A DNA stretch of 64,000 nt. It comes from Rhodobacter sp. GTDB lineage: Bacteria > Pseudomonadota > Alphaproteobacteria > Rhodobacterales > Rhodobacteraceae. The notes beneath the pieces were generated by a model, which was not told where the DNA came from, did no database searches, and worked only from the letters and a program-made list of their open reading frames with translations. Position numbers and translations under genes: made by a program. Of this stretch, positions 17,088 through 25,690 are shown piece by piece (the first letter of the stretch is position 1; each line of letters opens with the position of its first letter). The stretch spans positions 1 through 64,000 of the forward strand of contig JADCEL010000016.1 in assembly GCA_020250125.1 (NCBI GenBank), read 5' to 3'.

Positions 17088-17285
17088 CGTTCTCGGGCCG
17101 GTCTCCGGGCTTGCGAGCGGGATGATCCCGGGCCGCCCCGCCTTCCCGCGTGCGATCACGCAGTGGCACGATGGGGGGCCTTCACTCGCCTACCGTTGCG
17201 GGGGCAGCGCCGGATTTGGTGCCCCTGGCACCGGACCGGCTTCCCGTTTCATCCCCTGGGATCAGCCACGGGACACCGTCGAACC
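17088..17285 (-). ncRNA. Cobalamin (AdoCbl) riboswitch upstream of cbiM-cobF
   Basis: On the minus strand the leader carries the cobalamin-aptamer words in order: GATGAAACGGGAAGCCGG, then CTGCCCCCGCAACGGTAG, then the B12-box-like GTGCCACTGCG, GCGGGAAGGCGG, and CGCAAGCCCGGAGACCGGCC. Spacing and order match the class found before bacterial B12 synthesis and cobalt-uptake genes. The aptamer lies wholly in the gap between cobA and cbiM. Known behaviour of the class is repression of downstream genes when adenosylcobalamin is plentiful. End coordinates are approximate. Confidence 0.92.
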
Positions 17286-17325
17286 CGTTCTTGTTAACAT
17301 GCTGCGGCAAGGCGTCAATCGCGGT

Positions 17326-18054
17326 TCACGACATTTCGCCATCTGCCAGCGGCCCGTAGAGGATCAGCGCCGGCGCGGCCGAGGCTTGGGCGGCCAGCAG
17401 CGCGGCAAGGTTGCCGATGGTGTCGCGGCGCAGGCGCTGGTCGGGGTGGCTGACGCTTTCTGCCAGAAGACAGGGCGTCTCTGCCGCCAGGCCATGGGCG
17501 ATCAGGGCCGCCGCCAGGGCCGGGAAGGTGCGCTTGGGCATGAAGACGGCAGTTGTGGCAAAGGGGTCTGCCAGTGCCGCCAGATTCAGATCGGCCGGCA
17601 GGGTGCCGGTCACGTCATGGCCGGTGACGAACTGTACCCGGCGTGCGGTCAGCCGGCGCGTCAGCGGAATCAGGGCGGCGGCGGCGGCGGCGGTGGCCGA
17701 GGTGACGCCGGGGATCACCTCGAACGCAATGGCGGCGGCGCGCAGGGCCGTCATCTCTTCCTCCAGCCGTCCGAAGATGGCCGGGTCCCCGGATTTCAGC
17801 CGCACCACACGGGCACCGGCCCCGGCATAGTCCACCAGAAGGCGGCTGACATGATCCTGCCGGGGCGAGGGGCGGCCTGCGCGCTTGCCCACCGCCACCA
17901 AATCGGCCCCGGCGCGGGCATGTTCCAGGATCGGGCCGGACGACAGATCGTCGTAAAGCACCGCATCCGCCGCCTTCAGCCGGTTCACCGCCTTCAGCGT
18001 CAGGAGTTCGGGGTCCCCCGGACCCGAGCCGACGAAAGAGACAAAGCCGGTCAT
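17326..18054 (-). CDS. cobA: Uroporphyrinogen-III C-methyltransferase
   Basis: SUMT enzyme that adds two methyl groups from SAM to uroporphyrinogen III, giving precorrin-2, the branch point to cobalamin and siroheme. The 242-residue single-domain form has VSFVGSGPGDPELLTLKA at the N-terminus, VVRLKSGDPAIFGR for SAM binding, and EVIPGVTSATAAAAAA and TGHDVTGTLP in the centre. It lacks the dehydrogenase/ferrochelatase half of CysG. Its start overlaps the cobB stop (ATGA), placing it last in the long minus-strand series, just upstream of the second riboswitch. Confidence 0.95.
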   Translation of the reverse strand: MTGFVSFVGSGPGDPELLTLKAVNRLKAADAVLYDDLSSGPILEHARAGADLVAVGKRAGRPSPRQDHVSRLLVDYAGAGARVVRLKSGDPAIFGRLEEEMTALRAAAIAFEVIPGVTSATAAAAAALIPLTRRLTARRVQFVTGHDVTGTLPADLNLAALADPFATTAVFMPKRTFPALAAALIAHGLAAETPCLLAESVSHPDQRLRRDTIGNLAALLAAQASAAPALILYGPLADGEMS

Positions 18055-19364
18055 GGCACCTCTGCGATCAGGTGAAAGAAGGTGCCGCTGACCTGGCCGC
18101 GATGCGATCCGGTCTCGGCCACCGCAGCGCCGTCGGCATCGGTCACGCGGGCAAGCGGGGCATCGGGCTGCTCCAGGATCGTGGAATAGTGAAACTCATG
18201 CCCGCGCAGCGCGGTGCCCGCCGCCGCACCGGGAAGCGCTGACAGCAGTTCGGCGCGCCGGTAGCCCAGATGCATCCGCCGCGTCTGGTAGCTGGTCACC
18301 AGCCCCAGAAGCCCCGCCATCCGGTGCCGCCTGCCGTCCTTGTCGATCAGCGCCTGTCCCAGCGCCATGTAGCCGCCGCATTCGCCGTGTACGGGGCGCG
18401 TTTCGGCAAAGCGGCGCAGCCCCTGGCGAAACCGGTCGGCGGCGGCAAGGGTGCCTGCGTGCAGTTCCGGGTACCCGCCCGGCAGCCAGCACAGGTCTGC
18501 CGAAGGGTCGGGGGCCTGATCTGCCAGGGGCGAGAAGGGCAGAATCCCGGCCCCGCCCGCGCGCCATCCGGCCAGCAGATGCGGATAGGTGAAGGAAAAC
18601 GCGGCATCCTGCGCCAGCGCGATGCGCTGCGCGGGCGGGCGCGGCAGGGGGCCGGGCAGCAGGGGGCGCGTGGCCCCGGCACAGCCGCGCAGCGCCGCCA
18701 GATCGACATGCGTGCGCAAAAAGGCGGCATAGGCCGTGATCGCCGTTTCAAGATCGGGGTGTTCGGCGGCCTGGACCAGACCCAGGTGGCGTTCGGGCAG
18801 GGTCAGGTCGCCGCGCCGGGGCAGGGCACCCAGAACGGCAATCCCGGCCGCCTCCATCCCCAGCCGCGCCAGCCGTTCGTGCCGGGCGCTGGCGACCCGG
18901 TTCAGGATCACGCCCGCAAAGGGCAGGTCGGGCCGGTAGCGGGCAAATCCCAGCGCCACGGCGGCAGCCGATTGCGCCTGCCCGCCCACATCGATCACCA
19001 GCACCACGGGCCAGCCCATGCGGGCCGCCACTTCGGCGCTGGCCCCGGTGCCGCTGGCCCCGCGCAGGGCCACGCCATCATAAAGCCCCATCGACCCTTC
19101 GGCGATGCAGATATCCGCCCCCGCAGCCCCGCCCGCAATCGCATCCAGCAGGCCGTCACCCATCGCCCAGGTGTCCAGGTTGAAACTTGCCCGCCCGGCG
19201 GCCGCGCGGTGAAAGGCGGGGTCGATGTAATCCGGCCCGCTTTTGAACGGCTGCACGGCCAGACCATCCTCGGACAGGGCCCGCAGCAGCCCCAGCATGA
19301 CCGTGGTCTTGCCCGTGCCCGAGGCCGGGGCCGAGATCATCAGGCCGGGCGGCAGATCAGCCAT
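18051..19364 (-). CDS. cobB: Hydrogenobyrinic/cobyrinic acid a,c-diamide synthase
   Basis: ATP- and glutamine-dependent amidase that converts the a and c carboxylates of hydrogenobyrinate to amides before cobalt insertion in the aerobic route. Residues 8-20 hold the P-loop [11 protein letters not shown]. Residues about 240-437 form the type-1 glutamine amidotransferase part, with nucleophile Cys in [12 protein letters not shown] and His in GHEFHYS. ATG 19364 gives [19 protein letters not shown]; the ORF track start at 19466 adds 34 unrelated residues encoded within cobM. The gene overlaps cobM by 8 bp (ATGGCTGA) and cobA by 4 bp. Confidence 0.94.
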   Translation of the reverse strand: MADLPPGLMISAPASGTGKTTVMLGLLRALSEDGLAVQPFKSGPDYIDPAFHRAAAGRASFNLDTWAMGDGLLDAIAGGAAGADICIAEGSMGLYDGVALRGASGTGASAEVAARMGWPVVLVIDVGGQAQSAAAVALGFARYRPDLPFAGVILNRVASARHERLARLGMEAAGIAVLGALPRRGDLTLPERHLGLVQAAEHPDLETAITAYAAFLRTHVDLAALRGCAGATRPLLPGPLPRPPAQRIALAQDAAFSFTYPHLLAGWRAGGAGILPFSPLADQAPDPSADLCWLPGGYPELHAGTLAAADRFRQGLRRFAETRPVHGECGGYMALGQALIDKDGRRHRMAGLLGLVTSYQTRRMHLGYRRAELLSALPGAAAGTALRGHEFHYSTILEQPDAPLARVTDADGAAVAETGSHRGQVSGTFFHLIAEVP

Positions 19365-20133
19365 CGGCGCGCCCGCGTGCGCCGCCGGGACGGAACCGCC
19401 GGTCGTAGTCGGCGGAATAGAGGCGGCTGTCGCTGAAACCTTCGGCGGCAAGGGCGGGGCCGACAAGGATCAGCGCAGTGCGCTCCACCCCGTCGCCCAT
19501 GGCGGCACCGATGGTGGACAGCGTGGCGCGCACGATCTGCTGATCCGGCCAGCTGGCGCGGTAAACCACCGCCACCGGGCAATCCGCGCCATAACCGGGG
19601 GTCAGGTCGGCCACCACCTGTGCCAGGTTGTGGATCGACAGATGCACAGCCAGCGTGGCCCCGGTGCGGGCGAAATTGGCCAGCGATTCGCCCGCCGGCA
19701 TGGCCGAGGCGCGCCCCGGCGTGCGCGTCAGCACCACCGATTGTGCCAGTCCCGGCAGGGTGAGTTCCGTCTGCAGGGCGGCGGCGGCGGCGGCGAAAGA
19801 CGGAACACCCGGCGTCACCGTAAAGGCAATGCCCAGCGCGCGCAGCCGGCGCAACTGTTCGCCCATCGCCGACCAGACCGACAGATCCCCCGAATGCAGC
19901 CGTGCCACATCCTGACCCGCCCCGTCGGCGGCCAGGATTTCAGCCATGATCGCGTCAAGGTCCATCGGGGCGGTGTTGACGATGCGGGCACCGGGCGGGC
20001 AGTGGCCCAGAACCTCTTGCGGCACCAGAGAGCCTGCATAAAGGCACACCGGGCTTTGCGCGATCAGGTCGCGCCCGCGCAGGGTCAGAAGATCCGGCGC
20101 GCCGGGGCCTGCGCCGATGAAGTGAACGGTCAT
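19357..20133 (-). CDS. cobM: Precorrin-4 C11-methyltransferase
   Basis: SAM-dependent methyltransferase acting on C11 of precorrin-4 to form precorrin-5. The 258-residue product starts [20 protein letters not shown] and has the CobM/CbiF words [41 protein letters not shown] and [17 protein letters not shown] 20133 overlaps the cobE stop (ATGA). The 413-residue ORF in the track extends through cobE in another frame and is not the real start. It is downstream of cobE and upstream of cobB in the tightly packed minus-strand operon. Confidence 0.95.
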   Translation of the reverse strand: MTVHFIGAGPGAPDLLTLRGRDLIAQSPVCLYAGSLVPQEVLGHCPPGARIVNTAPMDLDAIMAEILAADGAGQDVARLHSGDLSVWSAMGEQLRRLRALGIAFTVTPGVPSFAAAAAALQTELTLPGLAQSVVLTRTPGRASAMPAGESLANFARTGATLAVHLSIHNLAQVVADLTPGYGADCPVAVVYRASWPDQQIVRATLSTIGAAMGDGVERTALILVGPALAAEGFSDSRLYSADYDRRFRPGGARGRADG

Positions 20134-20498
20134 GGAACGGTCCCTGTTGCAAGCGCGCAGGCAGCCATACGGTCCGCCGAGATGGCGCGCGGCCCCAGAA
20201 GCGACGCGCCCGGTCCGGCGGCGACCAGGGCTGCGGCTTCGGCCAGGCTGCCGCTGCCGTGCAGGGCGCGGACCCTGGCAGACCGGGTGGGGGTTTCGGT
20301 CACCGCCAGCGCCTCGGGCGCTATCGCATCGCCCGGCAGGCCGAGGCGGGCTGCAAGTGCCTGAAAGACGGGTGCCAGGGCCTTGTCCTCGGCGGTGGCA
20401 AGACGGGATGGCATCTGCGTGCCCCGCGCCTTGTCCAGCGCATCCAGCAGCGACTCGATTGTTGCGGCCTGACGAAAGCCGAAACCGGCGACGATCAT
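20130..20498 (-). CDS. cobE: CobE / CbiG C-terminal-like cobalamin biosynthesis protein
   Basis: A 122-residue protein matching the C-terminal domain of CbiG (CobE in aerobic pathways): N-terminal strand [20 protein letters not shown] and a later [28 protein letters not shown] segment. In the anaerobic enzyme this domain belongs to a cobalt-precorrin-5A lactone hydrolase. In aerobic organisms CobE is needed for B12 synthesis, but its exact step is not settled. ATGA overlaps link it to cobL upstream and cobM downstream. The ORF track shows it only inside a longer frame (20130-20897); the internal ATG 20498 is the supported start. Confidence 0.9.
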   Translation of the reverse strand: MIVAGFGFRQAATIESLLDALDKARGTQMPSRLATAEDKALAPVFQALAARLGLPGDAIAPEALAVTETPTRSARVRALHGSGSLAEAAALVAAGPGASLLGPRAISADRMAACALATGTVP

Positions 20499-21697
20499 CG
20501 CAGAACACTCCATTGCACAACCGGGTAGGACGATTTCCAGCCGCGTTTGCTGCCCAGCGGCGCGGCCTCGGCCAGTTCGATGCGCAGCAGGCTGCCACCG
20601 TGGGTTGCCTGCGCCTGCGTCAGCACTGCCGCGGATTCCAGCGTGACGGCATTGGCGACCAGGCGGCATCCGGGCGGCAGGACCGGCCACAGGGCCGAAA
20701 GCAGGGCGGCGCACAGCCCGCCGCCGATAAAGACGGCATCGGGTGCGGGAAGCCCGGCCAAAGCCTCGGGCGCGCGCCCGCGCACCAGCCCCAGCCGGTC
20801 CATGCCCAGCCGGTCGGCATTGGCGCGCAGCCGGTCGGCCCGGCCTGCGTCCGCCTCGATGGCAACGGCCTGACAGGCGGGATGGGCCAGCAGCCATTCA
20901 ATGGCGACGGAACCGGACCCCGCGCCAATGTCCCACAACCGCTCGCCGGGGCGCGGGGCCAGGGCTGACAGGGTCAGGGCGCGCAGGGGCCGTTTGGTGA
21001 TCTGCCCGTCATGGTCGAACAGGCTGTCGGCTTGCCCCGATGCCCGGTGCGGCACCGCTGCGGTGCCGGCCGGTTCCAGGGCGACCGCCACGGGATGGGC
21101 GATGTCCGTCAGGGCGAAGCCGTCTGCCCGCGTCACCCGGACCCGTTCGCGCGGGCCGCCCAACGCCTCCATCACCGTCATCTGCGTGGCCCCGGCGCCT
21201 TGCGCCACAAGACAGGTGGCAAGCCCCGGCACCGCCGCACCATCGCGCAAAAGGACGAGCAGGCGCATGCCGGGGTCAAGATGCGGGCGCAGCCGGGTCA
21301 GCGGGGCGGCATGCAGCCCCAGGCAAAGGGTGTCTTCCAGCGGCCAGCCCAGCCGGGCGGCGGCGCGCGAAAAGGTCGATGGTGCGGGCAGGGCACACCA
21401 TTCGCCCGGTGCAAGGTGGCGCGTCACCGATGTGCCCGCGCCGAACCAGAACGGATCGCCCGAGGCCAGCATCACCACCGGTCGCCCGCGCAGTGCCAAA
21501 AGCCGGGGAAGGCCATCGGCAAAGGGCACGGGCCATTCGATGGCCTCTGCGGTCAGGCCGGGCAGCAGGGCCAGATGCCGTGCGGCCCCCATCACCACCT
21601 CTGCCGCTGCCAGCGCGGCATGGCTTGCGGGCGGCAGGCCTTCCGGTCCATCCTCGCCCAGCCCGAGGATCGTCAGCCAGGGGGGGGCTTCAGACAT
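20495..21697 (-). CDS. cobL: Precorrin-6Y C5,15-methyltransferase (decarboxylating)
   Basis: A two-domain enzyme that methylates C5 and C15 and decarboxylates the C12 acetate, giving precorrin-8X. Residues 1-200 are the CbiE-type half ([32 protein letters not shown]). Residues about 225-400 are the CbiT-type half, a classic SAM fold ([34 protein letters not shown]). The start ATG 21697 gives [14 protein letters not shown]. It shares the palindromic CATG with the start of divergent cobK, so the two genes have no intergenic space. Transcription probably arrives from the upstream cobG-cobJ series by passing antisense through cobK. Confidence 0.95.
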   Translation of the reverse strand: MSEAPPWLTILGLGEDGPEGLPPASHAALAAAEVVMGAARHLALLPGLTAEAIEWPVPFADGLPRLLALRGRPVVMLASGDPFWFGAGTSVTRHLAPGEWCALPAPSTFSRAAARLGWPLEDTLCLGLHAAPLTRLRPHLDPGMRLLVLLRDGAAVPGLATCLVAQGAGATQMTVMEALGGPRERVRVTRADGFALTDIAHPVAVALEPAGTAAVPHRASGQADSLFDHDGQITKRPLRALTLSALAPRPGERLWDIGAGSGSVAIEWLLAHPACQAVAIEADAGRADRLRANADRLGMDRLGLVRGRAPEALAGLPAPDAVFIGGGLCAALLSALWPVLPPGCRLVANAVTLESAAVLTQAQATHGGSLLRIELAEAAPLGSKRGWKSSYPVVQWSVLR

Positions 21698-22448
21698 GCG
21701 CAACATCCTGATCCTGGGTGGCACGACCGAGGCGGGCATCCTTGCGGCCAGACTGGCCGAACGTGGCGAAACCGCCGTGCTGTCCTATGCCGGGCGGGTG
21801 GACGACCCCAAGCCGCAGCCGGTGAAAACCCGCGTCGGCGGCTTTGGCGGCGCGGCAGGGCTGGCGGACTACATCCGCGTGAACAACGTCACGCATCTTG
21901 TTGATGCAACACATCCTTTTGCCGCGCAGATCAGCGGGAACGCCGTTGTTGCGGCGCAAGACACCGGCACGCCCCTGATCGCGCTCAGCCGTGCCCCCTG
22001 GCACCCTGTGCCCGGTGACGACTGGCGGTTTGTGCCGGACATTCCGGCCGCGGTTGCCGCACTGGACGGCCCGGCCCGGCGGATTTTCCTGGCTCTGGGC
22101 CGCCTGCACCTGGCTGCTTTCGCAGCCCGGCCGCAGCACCATTACATCCTGCGTCTTGTTGATCCGCCTGCCACGGCACCGCCCCTGCCGCATCACACGG
22201 TCATCGTGGCGCGCGGCCCTTTCGATCCGGCGGGCGACACGGCGCTGCTGAAGGCGCACCGCGCCGATCTGGTGGTTGCCAGGAACGCCGGGGGCAAGGG
22301 CGCAGCGGCCAAGCTGGCCGCCGCCCGCGGGCTTGGCCTGCCGGTGCTGATGATCGACCGCCCCGTCCTGCCGCCCCGGCCCGAGGTGCAGACGGTGGCC
22401 CAGGTGATTGACTGGCTGGATCACGGCAGCACCGAACGCGGCGTGTAG
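21696..22448 (+). CDS. cobK: Precorrin-6A reductase
   Basis: NAD(P)H-dependent reductase that converts precorrin-6A to precorrin-6Y (dihydro form). The 250-residue protein opens NILILGGTTEAGILAARLAE, with VDATHPFAAQISGNAV, FLALGRLHLAAF and VARNAGGKGAAAKLAAARGL further on, all CobK/CbiJ words. It is the only gene of the 15.5-30.4 kb block on the plus strand. Its ATG overlaps the cobL ATG on the other strand and its 3' end overlaps the cobJ 3' end by 28 bases. A G-run (CAGGGGGGGGCTTC) serves as ribosome-binding site and lies within cobL codons. Its promoter must lie inside cobL. Confidence 0.95.
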   Translation: MRNILILGGTTEAGILAARLAERGETAVLSYAGRVDDPKPQPVKTRVGGFGGAAGLADYIRVNNVTHLVDATHPFAAQISGNAVVAAQDTGTPLIALSRAPWHPVPGDDWRFVPDIPAAVAALDGPARRIFLALGRLHLAAFAARPQHHYILRLVDPPATAPPLPHHTVIVARGPFDPAGDTALLKAHRADLVVARNAGGKGAAAKLAAARGLGLPVLMIDRPVLPPRPEVQTVAQVIDWLDHGSTERGV

Positions 22449-23203
22449 ATGATCGGCGCGCCGTCGCGCGCGATGATCCGCGTCCGGCTGGACCCGACAA
22501 GGACGACCGTGCGCATGTCGGCCATGTCCGGCGTCGCTTCCGTCAGCGGCACGACGCGGATCGTCTCGTCGGGCAGCGACACGTTGCGGGCAAAGATCAC
22601 GGGGCGTGCATCGCCGCAGGCGTCTTTCAGCACCGCCAGCGTGCGGGCAAAGCCATCGGGCCGCGCGTGGGAGCGCGGGTTGTAGAAAGCCATGGCGAAA
22701 TCCGCCTGCGCCGCCAGCCGCAGGCGGCGTTCGATCAGGCTCCAGGGTTTCAGGTTGTCGCTGAGGTTGATGGCGCAGAAGTCGTGGCCCAGGGGCGCCC
22801 CGGCCCGCGCGGCGGCGGCCAGCATGGCGGTGATGCCGGGCAGCACCCGGATATCTGTGTCGCGCCGGTCTGCGGGTTCGGCCTCCAGCGCCTCGAACAG
22901 GGCAGCGGCCATGGCGAAGACACCGGGATCGCCGGACGACACCACCACCACGCGGCCCCCGGCACGGGCGATGTCAAGCGCGTGGCGGGCGCGGTCCAGT
23001 TCCACGCGGTTGTCGCTGGAATGCAGCGTCAGCCCGGCGCGCGGGGCGACGCGGGCAACGTAGGGGCTGTATCCGACGACATCGGTCGCCTCGGCCAGGG
23101 CTGCCGTCACCTCGGGCGTGATCAGCGCGGCGGACCCCGGCCCAAGACCGGCCACCGCCACCCAGCCGCCCGGCGTCCTGGCCTGCGTCCTCGCCTGCGT
23201 CAT
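22421..23203 (-). CDS. cobJ: Precorrin-3B C17-methyltransferase
   Basis: SAM-dependent enzyme that methylates C17 of precorrin-3B with ring contraction to precorrin-4. The 260-residue product has GWVAVAGLGPGSAALITPEV, VVVVSSGDPGVFAMAAALFE, VLPGITAMLAAAARAGAPLGHDFCAINLSD (read in parts) and MAFYNPRSHARPDGF, all typical. ATG 23203 (MTQARTQART) overlaps the cobI stop by 4 bp. The ORF track start at 23293 lies inside cobI. The 3' end overlaps convergent cobK by 28 bases. Confidence 0.94.
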   Translation of the reverse strand: MTQARTQARTPGGWVAVAGLGPGSAALITPEVTAALAEATDVVGYSPYVARVAPRAGLTLHSSDNRVELDRARHALDIARAGGRVVVVSSGDPGVFAMAAALFEALEAEPADRRDTDIRVLPGITAMLAAAARAGAPLGHDFCAINLSDNLKPWSLIERRLRLAAQADFAMAFYNPRSHARPDGFARTLAVLKDACGDARPVIFARNVSLPDETIRVVPLTEATPDMADMRTVVLVGSSRTRIIARDGAPIIYTPRSVLP

Positions 23204-23928
23204 GGCCGCCGTCCCTGGCCATGCACCAGCACGATCGAGAAATAGGGGGTGATGCGCCCCTCGACCTCGGCCAGTCGCATCACCTTCTGGCACGGCATGG
23301 TCGCGTATTCCACCAGCCAGGCCCGGTCCATCCGCCCTGCGGTTTCCAGCGCACGGCGGACCTTGTCGATGTTGCGGCCGATCTTCATGACCACCAGCGC
23401 ATCGCTGTCGGCCATGTGACGGGCGAGGTCCGCCTCGGGCAGGGTGCCCGTCAGCACGGTCAGCACATCATCGCCCCAGGTGATCGGCAGGCCGGTGGCC
23501 GTCCACGCCCCTGACATGCCGGTGATCGCGGGCACGACCTGCACCGGGTGGCTGTCGCGCAGGCGGGCATGAAGATGCATGAACGATCCGTAGAAGAACG
23601 GATCGCCCTCGCACAGCACGACCACGTCGCAGCCCTGGTCCGAAAGCCCTGCCAGATGGCGGGCACAGGCGGCGTAGAACGGGCCAAGCGCGTGGTTATA
23701 GGCGGGGTCATCCAGCGGAATTTCGGTGGTGACCGGGTATTCCATGGGAAATTCGACAACACCCTCGGCCAGCATCCCCGCCACGATCTGCCGCGCCTGC
23801 CCCGGCTTGCCCGCCTTGCGGAAATAGGCGATGTGCCGGGCGTGCCGCAGCAGGCGGTCGGCGCGCACGCTCATCAGGTCCGGCTCGCCCGGCCCAAGAC
23901 CAAGGCCGAAGATCGTGCCTTTGGTCAT
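23200..23928 (-). CDS. cobI: Precorrin-2 C20-methyltransferase
   Basis: SAM-dependent enzyme that methylates C20 of precorrin-2 to precorrin-3A. 242 residues. It begins MTKGTIFGLGLGPGEPDLMS, followed by HIAYFRKAGKPGQARQI, VVVLCEGDPFFYGSFMHL and VPAITGMSGAWTATGLPI, all CobI/CbiL words. ATG 23928 overlaps the cobH stop by ATGA. The 377-residue ORF in the track reads upstream through cobH in another frame and is not real. Confidence 0.95.
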   Translation of the reverse strand: MTKGTIFGLGLGPGEPDLMSVRADRLLRHARHIAYFRKAGKPGQARQIVAGMLAEGVVEFPMEYPVTTEIPLDDPAYNHALGPFYAACARHLAGLSDQGCDVVVLCEGDPFFYGSFMHLHARLRDSHPVQVVPAITGMSGAWTATGLPITWGDDVLTVLTGTLPEADLARHMADSDALVVMKIGRNIDKVRRALETAGRMDRAWLVEYATMPCQKVMRLAEVEGRITPYFSIVLVHGQGRRP

Positions 23929-24551
23929 TCGATCCGGCTCGCAATCGCGTTGACGGCGGCGACCGTGATGGCACTGCCGCCCAGCCGCCCGGCGACGATG
24001 CAGGCCGGCACAGGCTGCTCCGCCCAAAGCGCATCCTTGGATTCCGCCGCGCCGACGAAGCCCACCGGGCAGCCGATGATCGCGGCAGGGCGCGGGCAGG
24101 TCGGGTCTTCCAGCATGTTCAACAAATGGAACAGCGCGGTCGGCGCATTGCCGATGGCCACCACCGCACCGGCCAGATGTGGGCGCCAAAGCTCCAGTGC
24201 CGCCGCCGAGCGGGTGTTGCCCATGGCGTGGGCAAGCCCGGGCACGGCCGGGTCGTGCAGCGTGCACAGCACGGCATTGCCCGCAGGCAGGCGGTGCCGG
24301 GTGATGCCTTCGCTGACCATGCGCGCATCGCACAGGATCGGCGCGCCCGCCTCCAGCGCGCTGCGGGCGGCCTGAACGAAACCGGGCGCGAAACGCAGAT
24401 GCGCCTCCAGCCCGACCATGCCTGCGGCATGGATCATGCGCACTGCCACCTGTTCCTCATCCGTGTCGAAGCGGGCCAGATCGGCCTCGGCGCGGATCAT
24501 CGCGAAGGACTGGCGATAGATCGCGGCCCCATCGGTTTCATACTGGTGCAT
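23925..24551 (-). CDS. cobH: Precorrin-8X methylmutase
   Basis: Catalyses the migration of the C11 methyl group to C12, turning precorrin-8X into hydrogenobyrinic acid. 208 residues, with MHQYETDGAAIYRQSFAMI at the N-terminus, RMIHAAGMVGLEAHLRF (the His is the expected catalytic acid/base), GAPILCDARMVSEGI and GNAPTALFHLL. ATG 24551 shares one base with the cobG stop (TGATG). The longer ORF start at 24617 is inside cobG. Confidence 0.95.
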   Translation of the reverse strand: MHQYETDGAAIYRQSFAMIRAEADLARFDTDEEQVAVRMIHAAGMVGLEAHLRFAPGFVQAARSALEAGAPILCDARMVSEGITRHRLPAGNAVLCTLHDPAVPGLAHAMGNTRSAAALELWRPHLAGAVVAIGNAPTALFHLLNMLEDPTCPRPAAIIGCPVGFVGAAESKDALWAEQPVPACIVAGRLGGSAITVAAVNAIASRIE

Positions 24552-25690
24552 CAGAGCGCTCCGAGAACGGCGGGCAGGTGGGCGGGCGCAACGCCGGGGA
24601 CCGTCGCGGCATCCCATGCGGCACCTTCGCGCACAAGATCGAATGCGCCATCGCGCCCGGTCAGCGTGACATCGGCAGCCCCCGCACGGGCGCAGCCCTT
24701 GGCACAGCCCGAGACATGAAGGCTGCCCCTGACCAATGGCGCAAGCCGCCGGGCAAGGGCGCGGGTTTCGACCGTGGCCGAGGCGCAGAACGGTGCCCCC
24801 GGGCAGGCATCGGCGCGCAGCAGGGGGTCATCGGGTTCGGTGATGAAGCCGGTGGCGGAAACGGGCGTACCCCCTTCCAGCACGAAGCTGCGGGCGGGGG
24901 TGACCCGCAGCGCCCCCGCGCCGCTGCCGGACAGCAGCCGCGCCAGCGCGCCTGCGTCGATCCGGCCGAAGGCCGCGCCATAGACCGGGCCGGGCAAACC
25001 GTCGCCGGGGCGGGGCAGGGTGCCGGGCGCTGCGGGCGGTTCGGCGGGGCGGCAGGCCTCCGGCAGCGGGTGGGCGGCCAGATGCCGCGCCATGCGGCCC
25101 GACTCGGCCCCCCCGGTTGCGGCAAACCACCGCGCCAGCGCCAGGATCGCCCCGGCGGCGTCCTGTGCGGTCGTGGCGCAGCCCAGGTCCGATCCGTCCG
25201 CCCGCAGGATCAGGCCGCCCGACGCCCCGCGTTCCACCCGGATATCGGCGGATGCGCGGCCAAGGACCGGTGCCTGTCCGGCGTCGATGGCGAAACCGAA
25301 CTTGGCGGGCAGGGGCGGCAGGTCTGCCAGCCGGGCGACAAGGGCGGTTGCAATGCGCTGCGTGTCGCCGCCCGCCTGCCAGCACGGGTCGACCAGAATG
25401 TTGCGCCGCCCTTCCAGGGCCGGATCGGCATCGAGGAGGCCCAGTGCCCAAAGATCGCTGATCAGCGCCTGATGGCTGTCCGCGCTGACGCCGCGCAGTT
25501 GCAGGTTTGCCCGGCTGGTCAGATCGATCAGGCCAGACCCATGGGCGCAGGCCGCCGCGCACAGTCCCAGCGCCTGGTCTGCCGTCAGCCGCGCCAGCAG
25601 CGGGCGCACCCGCACGATCAGCCCGTCGCCCGATGCCATCGGGCGGTAGGCGCCGGGGCACCAGCCCCGGGCGGCGGGGCGCCGGGTCAT
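24551..25690 (-). CDS. cobG: Precorrin-3B synthase
   Basis: Oxygen-dependent Fe-S monooxygenase related to nitrite/sulfite reductases. It makes the C20-hydroxy gamma-lactone precorrin-3B and marks the pathway as aerobic. 379 residues, two ferredoxin-like halves: GWCPGAYRPMASGDGLIVRV at the start, DLTSRANLQLRG in the first half, then the cluster ligands in DACPGAPFCAS and HVSGCAKGCARAG. ATG 25690 overlaps the cobN stop by ATGA. Some Rhodobacter relatives use the unrelated CobZ at this step; here CobG is present and its cluster cysteines are intact. Confidence 0.93.
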   Translation of the reverse strand: MTRRPAARGWCPGAYRPMASGDGLIVRVRPLLARLTADQALGLCAAACAHGSGLIDLTSRANLQLRGVSADSHQALISDLWALGLLDADPALEGRRNILVDPCWQAGGDTQRIATALVARLADLPPLPAKFGFAIDAGQAPVLGRASADIRVERGASGGLILRADGSDLGCATTAQDAAGAILALARWFAATGGAESGRMARHLAAHPLPEACRPAEPPAAPGTLPRPGDGLPGPVYGAAFGRIDAGALARLLSGSGAGALRVTPARSFVLEGGTPVSATGFITEPDDPLLRADACPGAPFCASATVETRALARRLAPLVRGSLHVSGCAKGCARAGAADVTLTGRDGAFDLVREGAAWDAATVPGVAPAHLPAVLGAL

